Source of the DNA: a virus
Direction: 5' to 3' (one strand)
Virus record (IMG/VR): IMGVR_UViG_3300042898_000224
Location: 1 to 25,693 of that record
DNA: 25,693 nt
Shown here: in pieces, positions 8,681 through 15,483 of the stretch
Layout: every line of letters begins with the position of its first letter
Numbering within the stretch: the stretch's first letter is position 1
Position numbers and translations under genes: made by a program
Notes under the pieces: model-generated
Told to the model about the DNA's origin: nothing
Seen by the model: only the letters and a program-made list of their open reading frames with translations
The model's database searches: none

Positions 8681-9442
8681 ATGTTGATTGATAACCCAGA
8701 CGAGTTGCAAAGTGAATTAGAAGTCGTTGAAAAGCAGAAACTTCATTCCACAGTTGAGCAAGCTAGTGATGACATTCCCGACAAGTATCGGGGCAAAGAA
8801 CTGTCAGACATTATCAAGATGCACCAAGAGGCTGAAAAGCTAATTGGCAAGCAAGCTCAAGAAGTGGGGGAAGTACGCAAATTAGCGGATGAACTCATTA
8901 AGCAGAACCTTGCGGGAAAGTCTCAACCTGTTAAAGAGGACGAGCCAGAAGTAGATTTTTTCGAGAATCCACAGGCGGCTGTTCGTAAGACTGTTGATAA
9001 CCATCCTGATGTCCTTGCGGGTCGCCAAGCGGCTCTAGAGTTCAAAAAGATGCAGATTCAGCAAAAGCTGGCGGCTGAACACCCTGATTTCGGTCAGATT
9101 GCTCAGGATGCAGACTTTGTGAATTGGGTGAAATCTTCTCCTGTTCGCATTGGTTTGTACGCTAAAGCTGATGGTGAATATGACTATGACAGTGCTAACG
9201 AACTGCTCAGTACCTACAAGCAGTTGAAGGGTGTTAAGGCTAAACAGACGAGTGATGCAGGGGAAGCCCAACGCAAGACTAATCTCAAGGCCGCATCTGT
9301 AGATGTTGGTGGTACTGGTGAATCTGGAAAAAGAGTTTACCGAAGGGCTGACCTTATTCGGCTGAAGATGCAAGACCCGAACCGATACGATGCTTTGAGT
9401 GATGAAATCATGCAGGCATACGCAGAGGGACGAGTCAAATAA
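8681..9442 (+). CDS. Scaffolding protein
   Basis: 253 residues, acidic and strongly helical, immediately before the major capsid protein, as expected for an assembly scaffold that is lost on DNA packaging. The ATG at 8681 is chosen because it is preceded by AGGAAAAACA; an in-frame GTG at 8639 has no such site. Features: KYRGKELSDIIKMHQEAEKL (helical segment around residue 40), an acidic patch EDEPEVDFFE near the middle, and a C-terminal basic helix (KRVYRRADLIRLKM) that fits the coat-binding end of known scaffolds. No protease signature is visible. Function is inferred from composition and position. Confidence 0.82.
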   Translation: MLIDNPDELQSELEVVEKQKLHSTVEQASDDIPDKYRGKELSDIIKMHQEAEKLIGKQAQEVGEVRKLADELIKQNLAGKSQPVKEDEPEVDFFENPQAAVRKTVDNHPDVLAGRQAALEFKKMQIQQKLAAEHPDFGQIAQDADFVNWVKSSPVRIGLYAKADGEYDYDSANELLSTYKQLKGVKAKQTSDAGEAQRKTNLKAASVDVGGTGESGKRVYRRADLIRLKMQDPNRYDALSDEIMQAYAEGRVK

Positions 9443-9472
9443 CTTAACTTTTGATTTTATTGGAGATACAAC

Positions 9473-10456
9473 ATGGCAACATCATTTTCCCCCACCAATT
9501 CAGTGACCACAACCACTGGCGCAACATTCATCCCAGAGATTTGGTCAGATGAAATCGTAGCCGCCTACAAGAAAAACTTGGTTCTTGCTAACCTCGTTAT
9601 GAAGATGAACTTCAAGGGCAAGAAAGGTGACACCGTTCACATTCCTGCACCTACTCGTGGTTCTGCTTCTGCTAAAGCCGCTGAGACAGCAGTCACTTTG
9701 ATTGCAGCTACTGAGTCTGAAGTCACCGTGTCTATCAACAAGCACTATGAATATAGCCGCTTGATCGAGGACATCGTTGAAGCACAAGCTCTGAACTCTA
9801 TGCGTCAGTTCTATACTTCTGATGCTGGTTACGCCCTGTCTCGTCAAGTTGATACCGACTTGATTCAGTTGGGTCGTTTGGCTAACGGTGGTTCTTCTGG
9901 CGCACGTTACGGTTCTGCCTTCATCGGCGGTGACGGTACAACTACCTTTGACTACACAGCTAACACCAACACTGGTAACGCTTCTGCTCTGACTGATGCC
10001 GCTATTCGCCGCACTATTCAGCGTTTGGATGACAACGATACTCCTATGGACAATCGTTTCTTTATCATCCCTCCATCAAGCCGCAACACCCTGATGGGTC
10101 TGGCTCGTTACACCGAACAAGCATTTGTCGGTAATGGCGATGCTATCCGTAACGGTGAAATCGGTAACCTGTATGGTATCCCTGTGTTCACCTCCAGCAA
10201 TGCTGACTCTGCATCTGCAACCTCCACTTTCCCCGCAAGTGGTTCTGCTATTGCTCGTGTCTGCTTGATGGGTCACAAGGACTCTATGGTTCTGGTTGAG
10301 CAAGTTGGTGTTCGTTCACAAGTTCAGTACAAACAAGAGTATTTGGCTACTCTGTTCACTTCTGACACTTTGTACGGTGTTGCCGCTTTGCGTGATGCCG
10401 CTACCGTGGGAGCAGCTAAGTCTTCTTCCATGTTCGCTTTGGTTGTTCCTAGCTAA
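9473..10456 (+). CDS. Major capsid protein (HK97 fold)
   Basis: 327 residues. Diagnostic stretches are an N-arm ending FIPEIWSDEIVAAYKKNLVL, the segment KGDTVHIPAPTRG, a beta-hinge VTVSINKHYEYSRLIEDI that fits an E-loop/P-domain strand, and the central helix with YALSRQVDTDL. The A-domain segment MDNRFFIIPPS and the C-terminal TLYGVAALRDAA are typical of coat proteins from uncultured podoviruses. It follows the scaffold after 30 bases with a ribosome-binding site (tggagat) and precedes a strong hairpin terminator, as expected for the most abundant virion protein. Codon use is biased to C-ending codons compared with neighbouring genes, consistent with high expression. Confidence 0.93.
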   Translation: MATSFSPTNSVTTTTGATFIPEIWSDEIVAAYKKNLVLANLVMKMNFKGKKGDTVHIPAPTRGSASAKAAETAVTLIAATESEVTVSINKHYEYSRLIEDIVEAQALNSMRQFYTSDAGYALSRQVDTDLIQLGRLANGGSSGARYGSAFIGGDGTTTFDYTANTNTGNASALTDAAIRRTIQRLDDNDTPMDNRFFIIPPSSRNTLMGLARYTEQAFVGNGDAIRNGEIGNLYGIPVFTSSNADSASATSTFPASGSAIARVCLMGHKDSMVLVEQVGVRSQVQYKQEYLATLFTSDTLYGVAALRDAATVGAAKSSSMFALVVPS

Positions 10457-10467
10457 TTGCAGTTGCG

Positions 10468-10498
10468 CCCCCTGCCCTAGTGGTGGGGGGACTTTTTT
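10468..10498 (+). terminator. Rho-independent terminator after the capsid gene
   Basis: A 9-bp stem of C/G (10468-10476 with 10482-10490, two G-T wobbles) closes a 5-base loop CTAGT and is followed by AC and six T. Probably partial, so that the downstream head genes are still transcribed at a lower level. Confidence 0.85.
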
Positions 10499-10520
10499 AA
10501 CTTAATTAGGAGAAATCAAA

Positions 10521-10847
10521 ATGGCAGCAGCAACAGCAGTAGTTTCCCGCCGTGGAAACGATCAATTTCGTGGCCTCTTTTCGGACACTTGGGATGTAGC
10601 TTGTACTTTGGATACGGCATTAATTGCCACCACTGCTACAGCTACAGACACAGTAACTGTTCCGGGCGTGGTTTTGGGTGACATGGTTCTTGGTATGTCA
10701 GTTGGCGTGAGTGAAGCTGGTTTGGTTCGCCGAGCCTATGTTTCAGCCGCAGACACTGTGACTATCGTTAGCTATAACCCAACAGCAGGTGACGTTAATT
10801 TGGCTTCAACTACATTGCAACTCATCATCGGTCGTGCTGTAGTTTAA
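10521..10847 (+). CDS. Putative small head protein (decoration-type)
   Basis: 108 residues, Ala/Thr/Val-rich and largely beta, with the core VPGVVLGDMVLGMSVGVSEA and a C-terminal strand LQLIIGRAVV. It has a strong ribosome-binding site (ttaggagaa) and sits between two hairpins directly after the coat gene. That position and small beta-rich composition fit a capsid decoration protein, but no specific family is recognised. It has Gly/Asp turns of a compact beta domain and no membrane segment. Confidence 0.7.
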   Translation: MAAATAVVSRRGNDQFRGLFSDTWDVACTLDTALIATTATATDTVTVPGVVLGDMVLGMSVGVSEAGLVRRAYVSAADTVTIVSYNPTAGDVNLASTTLQLIIGRAVV

Positions 10848-10853
10848 TGATAG

Positions 10854-10873
10854 GGGGGGCTAGTCCCCCCTTT
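10854..10873 (+). terminator. Hairpin terminator/attenuator after the small head gene
   Basis: Six G (10854-10859) pair with six C (10865-10870) around the loop CTAGT, followed by only three T then CTC. The stem is strong but the T tract is short, so it may act as a partial terminator or as a 3'-end stabiliser. The loop sequence is identical to that of the hairpin at 10468-10498. Confidence 0.65.
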
Positions 10874-10890
10874 CTCACTTGAGGGGTTTT

Positions 10891-11109
10891 ATGGCTACTT
10901 TTCGTTGTCTCCAGTCAGGTAATACCGTGACTTTCACCTTGCAACATGACATTGACTCCATGAAGGGTCATCAAGGTTATGTAAGGGTAGATGAGCCAGA
11001 AGTAACCATAGAGTCTCATGATTCTGTTCGTACAGATACCGCCTTTCGTGCGCCTGTCATTCCCACAATTAAACGTATGGGTAGACCCCGAAAGGTTGTA
11101 AATGTCTGA
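10891..11109 (+). CDS. Small protein with C-terminal AT-hook-like motif
   Basis: 72 residues. The ATG at 10891 follows GAGGGG; a TTG at 10879 is less likely. N-terminal half is beta-rich (TFRCLQSGNTVTFTL), then HDIDSMKGHQGYVRVDE, and the C-terminus is basic with GRPRK resembling an AT-hook core. Overlaps the next gene by 8 bases (ATGTCTGA). Function unknown; DNA binding or head completion are possibilities. Confidence 0.72.
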   Translation: MATFRCLQSGNTVTFTLQHDIDSMKGHQGYVRVDEPEVTIESHDSVRTDTAFRAPVIPTIKRMGRPRKVVNV

Positions 11110-11305
11110 TATTGATGCCAGAGATTTTGGTAAATTAGAAGCTCAAGTCGAGGCTCTCCAAAAGGAGATGCACTTATTGAGTGCCGATGTCAAATCCCTG
11201 TTGGAACTTGCCAACAAGGGTAAAGGTGGTTTTTGGATGGGTATGACTATCGCTTCATTCATGGGCGGTATCGTTACCTTTATTGTTGATCGTATCTGGA
11301 AATAA
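11102..11305 (+). CDS. Coiled-coil membrane protein, XhlA-like
   Basis: 67 residues: an N-terminal amphipathic coiled coil (about 10-38, with EAQVEALQKEMHLL and a Lys/Leu heptad) followed by a single membrane segment (about 45-63, WMGMTIASFMGGIVTFIVD). This layout is that of the hemolysin XhlA family, found in many phages and often linked to lysis or membrane association. Here it lies inside the head module, far from the other lysis genes. It overlaps the previous gene (ATGTCTGA). Confidence 0.72.
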   Translation: MSDIDARDFGKLEAQVEALQKEMHLLSADVKSLLELANKGKGGFWMGMTIASFMGGIVTFIVDRIWK

Positions 11306-11315
11306 GGAGAACGCT

Positions 11316-11504
11316 ATGCCTATGGTCGGAAAAAAGAAGTTTCCCTACTCTGAAAAAGGCGAGAAAGAAGCCAAAGAGTATGGCAAGAAAAAGGGTGTCC
11401 CTGTGACTGTCATGATTGCTGTTGGCAAGCCAAAAATGGGTATGCCCATGCGTGGTGGTCGTACAGCTACCAACATGATGAAGAAATCTTCAAGAGGTAA
11501 ATAA
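11316..11504 (+). CDS. Very basic small protein (Lys/Gly/Met-rich)
   Basis: 62 residues; ATG at 11316 after AAGGAGAACG. Lys-rich throughout (PMVGKKKFPYSEKGEKEAKE near the start) with a Gly/Met-rich centre (KPKMGMPMRGG) and a Lys-Arg end. No membrane segment. High positive charge suggests nucleic-acid or capsid-interior contact. First of five basic mini-proteins in this stretch. It is joined to the next gene by TAATG. Confidence 0.72.
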   Translation: MPMVGKKKFPYSEKGEKEAKEYGKKKGVPVTVMIAVGKPKMGMPMRGGRTATNMMKKSSRGK

Positions 11505-11788
11505 TGGCATCTTTAACCACTCCTGTCACCTTGTTGAGTGCTGTTGTCGCAACAGGTGCTTCTAAAGCAGTTCAAGTTGATTCTGGTCAACCAGCATTCT
11601 TGCAAGTTAGTGGCATTACTTCTGCCACTGTTGCTTTGCAAGGTAGCCTTGACGGTACAAATTGGTCAACCATTGGAACTGCTTTAACTGCCGATGGACT
11701 CGTTACAGTTGCCAATGCTCCCAAGTATTTGCGAGCCAATTGCACTGTTTATGTAACTGGCACGATTACCGCCAAAATCATGTACTAA
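11504..11788 (+). CDS. Small beta-rich structural protein
   Basis: 94 residues, Thr/Ala/Val-rich, starting at TAATG overlapping the previous stop. Alternating strands such as VALQGSLDGTNWSTIG and YVTGTITAKIMY resemble phage head or neck decoration domains; the segment GSLDGTNWSTIG is a frequent motif in such small beta proteins. Function not assigned more closely than likely virion component. Confidence 0.68.
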   Translation: MASLTTPVTLLSAVVATGASKAVQVDSGQPAFLQVSGITSATVALQGSLDGTNWSTIGTALTADGLVTVANAPKYLRANCTVYVTGTITAKIMY

Positions 11789-11799
11789 GGATAAACCCT

Positions 11800-11955
11800 A
11801 TGAAGATGACTAAATCTCAGAAAAAGGTCAAGAAGGTCATGGGGGAGTACAAGGAAGGCACTTTGCACTCTGGCAAGAATGGCAAGGTTGTCAAGTCTAA
11901 AGACCAAGCAATTGCAATTGCGTTATCAGTTGCGGGAAAGGCTAAAAAGAAATGA
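11800..11955 (+). CDS. DUF6496-like small basic protein
   Basis: 51 residues, ATG at 11800. It begins KMTKSQKKVKKVMGEYKEG, continues with LHSG.NGK.VKSKDQAIAIALS and ends AGKAKKK. This is the pattern I associate with DUF6496 (VM.E...G.L.SG...V....QAIAIALS.A), found in phages and bacteria, function unknown. The stop overlaps the next gene (ATGA). Confidence 0.75.
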   Translation: MKMTKSQKKVKKVMGEYKEGTLHSGKNGKVVKSKDQAIAIALSVAGKAKKK

Positions 11956-12110
11956 AACAAGGACTATATTCTGCAATCAACGCTAAAAGAGCCAGAATCA
12001 AAGCTGGTTCTGGTGAAAAGATGAACAAGGTAGGTTCTAAAGCCGCACCTACAGCCGCTGACTTCAAACAAGCGGCTAAGACTGCAAAGAAGCCAAAAAA
12101 GGTGAAGTAA
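11952..12110 (+). CDS. Conserved small basic phage protein, 52 aa
   Basis: 52 residues starting at the ATGA overlap with the previous stop. The sequence begins MKQGLYSAINAKRARIKAGS and contains GEKMNKVGSK and APTAADFKQAAKTAKK. The combination GLY..I.AKR.RI..GSGEKM...G...APTA..F..(A/S)AKT resembles a small basic protein I recall from many phages and prophages, of unknown role. Highly basic (about 14 Lys/Arg). Its size hides it from length-filtered gene calling. Confidence 0.78.
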   Translation: MKQGLYSAINAKRARIKAGSGEKMNKVGSKAAPTAADFKQAAKTAKKPKKVK

Positions 12111-12138
12111 GTTTGTGTAAGTTTAACTGGAGACAGAT

Positions 12139-12390
12139 ATGAAGATGATGAAAAAACTTAGTCAGGCAGCCCGTGGCGCAGTTGCGTCAACTAAGAAAAT
12201 GGCTCCTGCAATGGGGGGTGCTGTTGCTGTTGCTTCAAAGAAAGCTACTCCTATGATGAATGCTGTTGCTACTACTGCCTCTAAAGCCGCACAAGCCATG
12301 AAAGCCAATCCTCAACCTGCTGTTGGCGCACCACTTCAAAAGAAGTCGATTGGTAAAGTCCTTCGTAGAGGTTTAATAGGTCGCCGTTAA
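12139..12390 (+). CDS. Lys/Ala-rich histone H1-like small protein
   Basis: 83 residues, composed mainly of Ala, Lys, Met and Val in irregular AxxKK patterns (AARGAVASTKKMAPAM, ASKKATPMMN), ending KSIGKVLRRGLIGRR. It resembles bacterial histone H1-like tails (Hc1/AlgP type) in composition only. Ribosome-binding site ctggaga. Probably nucleic-acid-binding or membrane-active; a cationic amphipathic peptide is also possible. The C-terminal Arg-rich end is notable. Confidence 0.68.
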   Translation: MKMMKKLSQAARGAVASTKKMAPAMGGAVAVASKKATPMMNAVATTASKAAQAMKANPQPAVGAPLQKKSIGKVLRRGLIGRR

Positions 12391-12392
12391 TC

Positions 12393-12704
12393 ATGAAATC
12401 TCCCACTTGGCAAACAAAAGCTGGACAAAATCCTCGTGGCGGCTTGAATGCCAAGGGGAGAGCATCTTATAATGCAGAAACTGGTGGCAATCTCAAAGCA
12501 CCAGTAAAGTCGGGGGATAACCCCCGCAGAGCAAGTTTCTTGGCTCGTATGAGTGGCAATGATGGCGCTGAATACGACAAGAAAGGTGAACCAACAAGAC
12601 TGCTTCTTTCGCTAAAGGCTTGGGGTGCTAACTCCAAAGCTGACGCAAAGGCAAAAGCTCAAGCTATATCCGCAAGGAACAAAGCAAAGGCTAAAAGCAG
12701 ATGA
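12393..12704 (+). CDS. DUF6321-like basic protein
   Basis: 103 residues with the pattern WQTKAGQNPRGGLNAKGRAS, then E.GG.LKAPVK.GDNPRRASF, then LARMSGNDG and PTRLLLSLKAWGA, followed by a Lys/Ala-rich tail. I associate this with DUF6321, a conserved phage/bacterial family of unknown function. Very basic. Overlaps the next gene (ATGA). Conservation of the family and its place between capsid and connector genes suggest a virion-linked role. Confidence 0.78.
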   Translation: MKSPTWQTKAGQNPRGGLNAKGRASYNAETGGNLKAPVKSGDNPRRASFLARMSGNDGAEYDKKGEPTRLLLSLKAWGANSKADAKAKAQAISARNKAKAKSR

Positions 12705-13348
12705 CATACCTAGAACTTGTAAACGATGTCTTAATTCGGTTGCGTGAACCAACTGTAGCAACCGTTACTGCAACAAGCTATTCCACTTTGATTGGCAAGT
12801 TTGTCAATGACGCAAAGCGTCAGATTGAAGATGCTTTCTCGTGGAATATCTTGGGTACAACAATTACCATCACCACATCGGCTGGTACTTACTCCTATGC
12901 CTTGACTGGTTCTGGTCAGAAGTTTCAAGTTATTGATGTTCTGAACACAACTAGCAATATTGGCATGAAGAACATTGACTTTGCGTCAATGAACCGCAAA
13001 CAGAATTTCTCTACGCCTGTTAGTGGCATCCCTTCAGAATATGCCTTTGATGGCGTTAATGGAAGCTACGACACCAAGGTAAATATTTACCCTCGTCCTG
13101 ATGGCGTGTATACCATTCCATTTAGCTTGTCAGTGCCACAGGCAACATTGACGTTAGACCAGACTGTAGTGCTTGTCCCTGATGTTTTGGTTGTCCAGAA
13201 TGCGTATGCTCGTGCTTTGGTTGAACGTGGTGAGGATGGCGGCTTGAGTTCTTCAGAAGCATTCTTGTTGTACAAGTCTATGCTGTCTGATTACATTGCC
13301 TTGGAAGGCACTCGTTACCCTGAAAATCAGGAGTTTGTGGCTATATGA
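12701..13348 (+). CDS. Head-tail connector/adaptor protein
   Basis: 215 residues. The N-terminal segment MTYLELVNDVLIRLREPTVA followed by a conserved helix IGKFVNDAKRQIEDAF and W.ILGTT is typical of podovirus adaptor proteins (tail tubular A/gp4-like) that sit under the portal. A beta domain follows (YALTGSGQKFQVID), then NIYPRPDGVY and a C-terminal helix with LVERGEDGG...AFLLYKSM. Overlaps both neighbours by ATGA or nearly so (the next start is 4 bases before its end). Assigned by pattern and order. Confidence 0.8.
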   Translation: MTYLELVNDVLIRLREPTVATVTATSYSTLIGKFVNDAKRQIEDAFSWNILGTTITITTSAGTYSYALTGSGQKFQVIDVLNTTSNIGMKNIDFASMNRKQNFSTPVSGIPSEYAFDGVNGSYDTKVNIYPRPDGVYTIPFSLSVPQATLTLDQTVVLVPDVLVVQNAYARALVERGEDGGLSSSEAFLLYKSMLSDYIALEGTRYPENQEFVAI

Positions 13349-14904
13349 GCAAGCCATTGATGATCTATGGCATCTCAGCCCCCGGCTTTTTCGGGCTGAA
13401 TACCCAAGACTCGCCTTTAGATTTGGTGTCTGGGTTTGCGTCTATTGCCACTAATTGCGTTATTGACCAGTATGGTCGTGTTGGTTCACGCAAGGGTTGG
13501 TCAAGGGTTAACTCGTCTTCAGGCAATCTTGGCGCAAACAACATTGGTGTTATCCATGAATTAGTCCAAGTTGACGGTACTTTGACTACCCTCTTTGCTG
13601 GCAACAATAAGTTGTTCAAGTTGGATGGAACCAATGCTGTTGTCGAGTTGACCTATGGGGGAGGGGGTACTGCTCCTACCATCACAGCTAGTAACTGGCA
13701 GTGTGCATCCTTGAATGGCATCACTTACTTCTTCCAGCTTGGTCATACTCCACTGATTTATGACCCTGCTGTAAGTACATCTACATACCGTAGAGTGTCA
13801 GAAAAGACTGGCTATGCTGGTACTGTTCCATCAGGCAACATTGTTGTTTCTGCCTTTGGTCGCTTGTGGGTTGCTGAAACATCTACTGACAACGTAACTA
13901 TCACCTTCTCTGACTTGTTGGCTGGTCATGTGTGGACTGGTGGAACTTCAGGCACTTTAGATGTGTCTAGAGTTTGGCCTAACGGTGCAGATCAAATTAT
14001 GGGTTTGGCTGCTCATAACAATTACTTCTTTGTCTTTGGTAAGCGTCAAATCTTGGTTTATGAAGGTGCAACAGCACCATCCACCATGTCATTGGCTGAC
14101 ACCATTAGCGATATTGGTTGCTTGTCTAGAGATACTATTGCCACTACTGGCACTGACATCATCTTCTTGTCAAACAGTGGTGTGCGTAGTCTGTTGCGTA
14201 CTATTCAAGAGAAGTCTGCACCTTTGCGAGACTTGTCTAAGAATGTGCGTAATGACTTGATGACCAATGTAAGTTCTGAAGTCTTGGCAAACATCAAAGC
14301 CTGTTACTCAGAATCTAACGGTTTCTACTTGTTGAACTTGCCTGTTACCAAGGTAACTTATGTATTTGATACAAAGGCACAGTTACAAGATGGTTCTGCA
14401 AGGGTAACGACTTGGGACTCTATTGAGCCTACTTCTCTGTACTCTAGACGCAATGGTGACTTGCTGATTGGCAAGAATGGTTATGTTGGCAAGTATGGTA
14501 CTTATCTAGACCATGCTACGACATACCGTATGCAGTACTTCACCAACTACGCAAACCTTAACGAGACAGAGGTTACATCTGTTCTCAAGAGGATTTCGGT
14601 GGTTGTCATTGGTGGCTCTAATCAAGGCTTCATTATCAAGTGGGGCTACGACTTCTCTGGTCAGTACTATTCGGCAACATTGGACATTCCTGTTACTACT
14701 GTTGCTGAGTATGGAACGGCAGAGTATGGTGCTAATGGTGTTCCTGTTGCTTACTATTCTGCTGGCATTCAGTTGAGTACGTTGACTGCACCAGCATCAG
14801 GGTTTGGTAATGTTGTGCAGACTGGATATGAAGTGCAGATCAATGGTTCGCCAATCAGCATTCAAAAGATTGAGATTCAAGCCAAAGATGGCAAAACGGT
14901 TTAA
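13345..14904 (+). CDS. Tail nozzle/stabilisation-type protein
   Basis: 519 residues, beta-rich. The N-terminal sequence SAPGFFGLNTQDSPLDLVSG and NCVIDQYGRVGSRKGW resembles large tail proteins that follow the adaptor in many podoviruses. The repeated strand/turn patterns (NNYFFVFGKRQILVYEG, DIIFLSNSGVRSL, GDLLIGKNGYVGKYG) suggest a propeller-like fold. The role is inferred to be the nozzle through which DNA exits. It starts at ATGA overlapping the adaptor stop. Confidence 0.78.
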   Translation: MSKPLMIYGISAPGFFGLNTQDSPLDLVSGFASIATNCVIDQYGRVGSRKGWSRVNSSSGNLGANNIGVIHELVQVDGTLTTLFAGNNKLFKLDGTNAVVELTYGGGGTAPTITASNWQCASLNGITYFFQLGHTPLIYDPAVSTSTYRRVSEKTGYAGTVPSGNIVVSAFGRLWVAETSTDNVTITFSDLLAGHVWTGGTSGTLDVSRVWPNGADQIMGLAAHNNYFFVFGKRQILVYEGATAPSTMSLADTISDIGCLSRDTIATTGTDIIFLSNSGVRSLLRTIQEKSAPLRDLSKNVRNDLMTNVSSEVLANIKACYSESNGFYLLNLPVTKVTYVFDTKAQLQDGSARVTTWDSIEPTSLYSRRNGDLLIGKNGYVGKYGTYLDHATTYRMQYFTNYANLNETEVTSVLKRISVVVIGGSNQGFIIKWGYDFSGQYYSATLDIPVTTVAEYGTAEYGANGVPVAYYSAGIQLSTLTAPASGFGNVVQTGYEVQINGSPISIQKIEIQAKDGKTV

Positions 14905-14913
14905 GGAGATACA

Positions 14914-15189
14914 GTGAGTAATTACACAAAAACCACGAATTTCGCCGCTAAAGATGCTTTGGCTTCTGGCAATGCGGGTAAGGTTGTCAAGGGTTCTGAG
15001 ATTGACACTGAATTTACAAACATTCAGACTGCCATTGCAACCAAGGCTGATGGCACTTTTACGAACTTCTCGTTTGTAGAGACATCTAACGTCTTGTATA
15101 TCTATAACTCATCTACTGCTGTTGCAAAGATTGATGCAAGTGGTAATTTGACTGTGTTGGGCAACGTGGTTGCTAACGGCACTATTTAA
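14914..15189 (+). CDS. Short fibre/virion-anchoring protein
   Basis: 91 residues with a GTG start after AAGGAGATACA. Residues 1-47 (YTKTTNFAAKDALASGNAGK, then VVKGSEIDTEF..IQTAIATKAD) match a common N-terminal virion-attachment module of phage tail fibres. Here the protein stops after a short beta domain ending VVANGTI. The end resembles that of the long fibre at 4765-6822. It may be a short trimeric fibre base or an adaptor for another fibre. Confidence 0.78.
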   Translation: MSNYTKTTNFAAKDALASGNAGKVVKGSEIDTEFTNIQTAIATKADGTFTNFSFVETSNVLYIYNSSTAVAKIDASGNLTVLGNVVANGTI

Positions 15190-15200
15190 GGAGAAGAACA

Positions 15201-15482
15201 ATGGCAACAGAACAAGACGTTCAACAAGCAAAACAAGACTTGATAGCTTCAATTAAAGAAGAAGGTCTTGACCCAAATATGCTGATGCAACTTGGAGATA
15301 TGGCTGAGGCAGTGTTGAAAGACCAGTCTTTGTATCCTCAGTTCTTGCAAGCTGTTGTTCAAAATGGTTTGGCTGAAGATGATGATTTTTCTGGTGCAAT
15401 TGACTATCAGCTTATTGGTTTCTTTGTTGCCACACGAGAAATTGTTAAAGAGATGATGGCATCTGGCGAATTGGGAGTATGA
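15201..15482 (+). CDS. Small acidic hypothetical protein
   Basis: 93 residues, acidic and helical (QQAKQDLIASIKEEGLDP, MAEAVLKDQSLYPQFLQAV), preceded by a strong AAGGAGAAGAAC ribosome-binding site. No known motif. One base separates its stop from the internal virion protein start at 15484, suggesting a virion or chaperone role with the internal proteins. Confidence 0.72.
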   Translation: MATEQDVQQAKQDLIASIKEEGLDPNMLMQLGDMAEAVLKDQSLYPQFLQAVVQNGLAEDDDFSGAIDYQLIGFFVATREIVKEMMASGELGV

Positions 15483-15483
15483 C

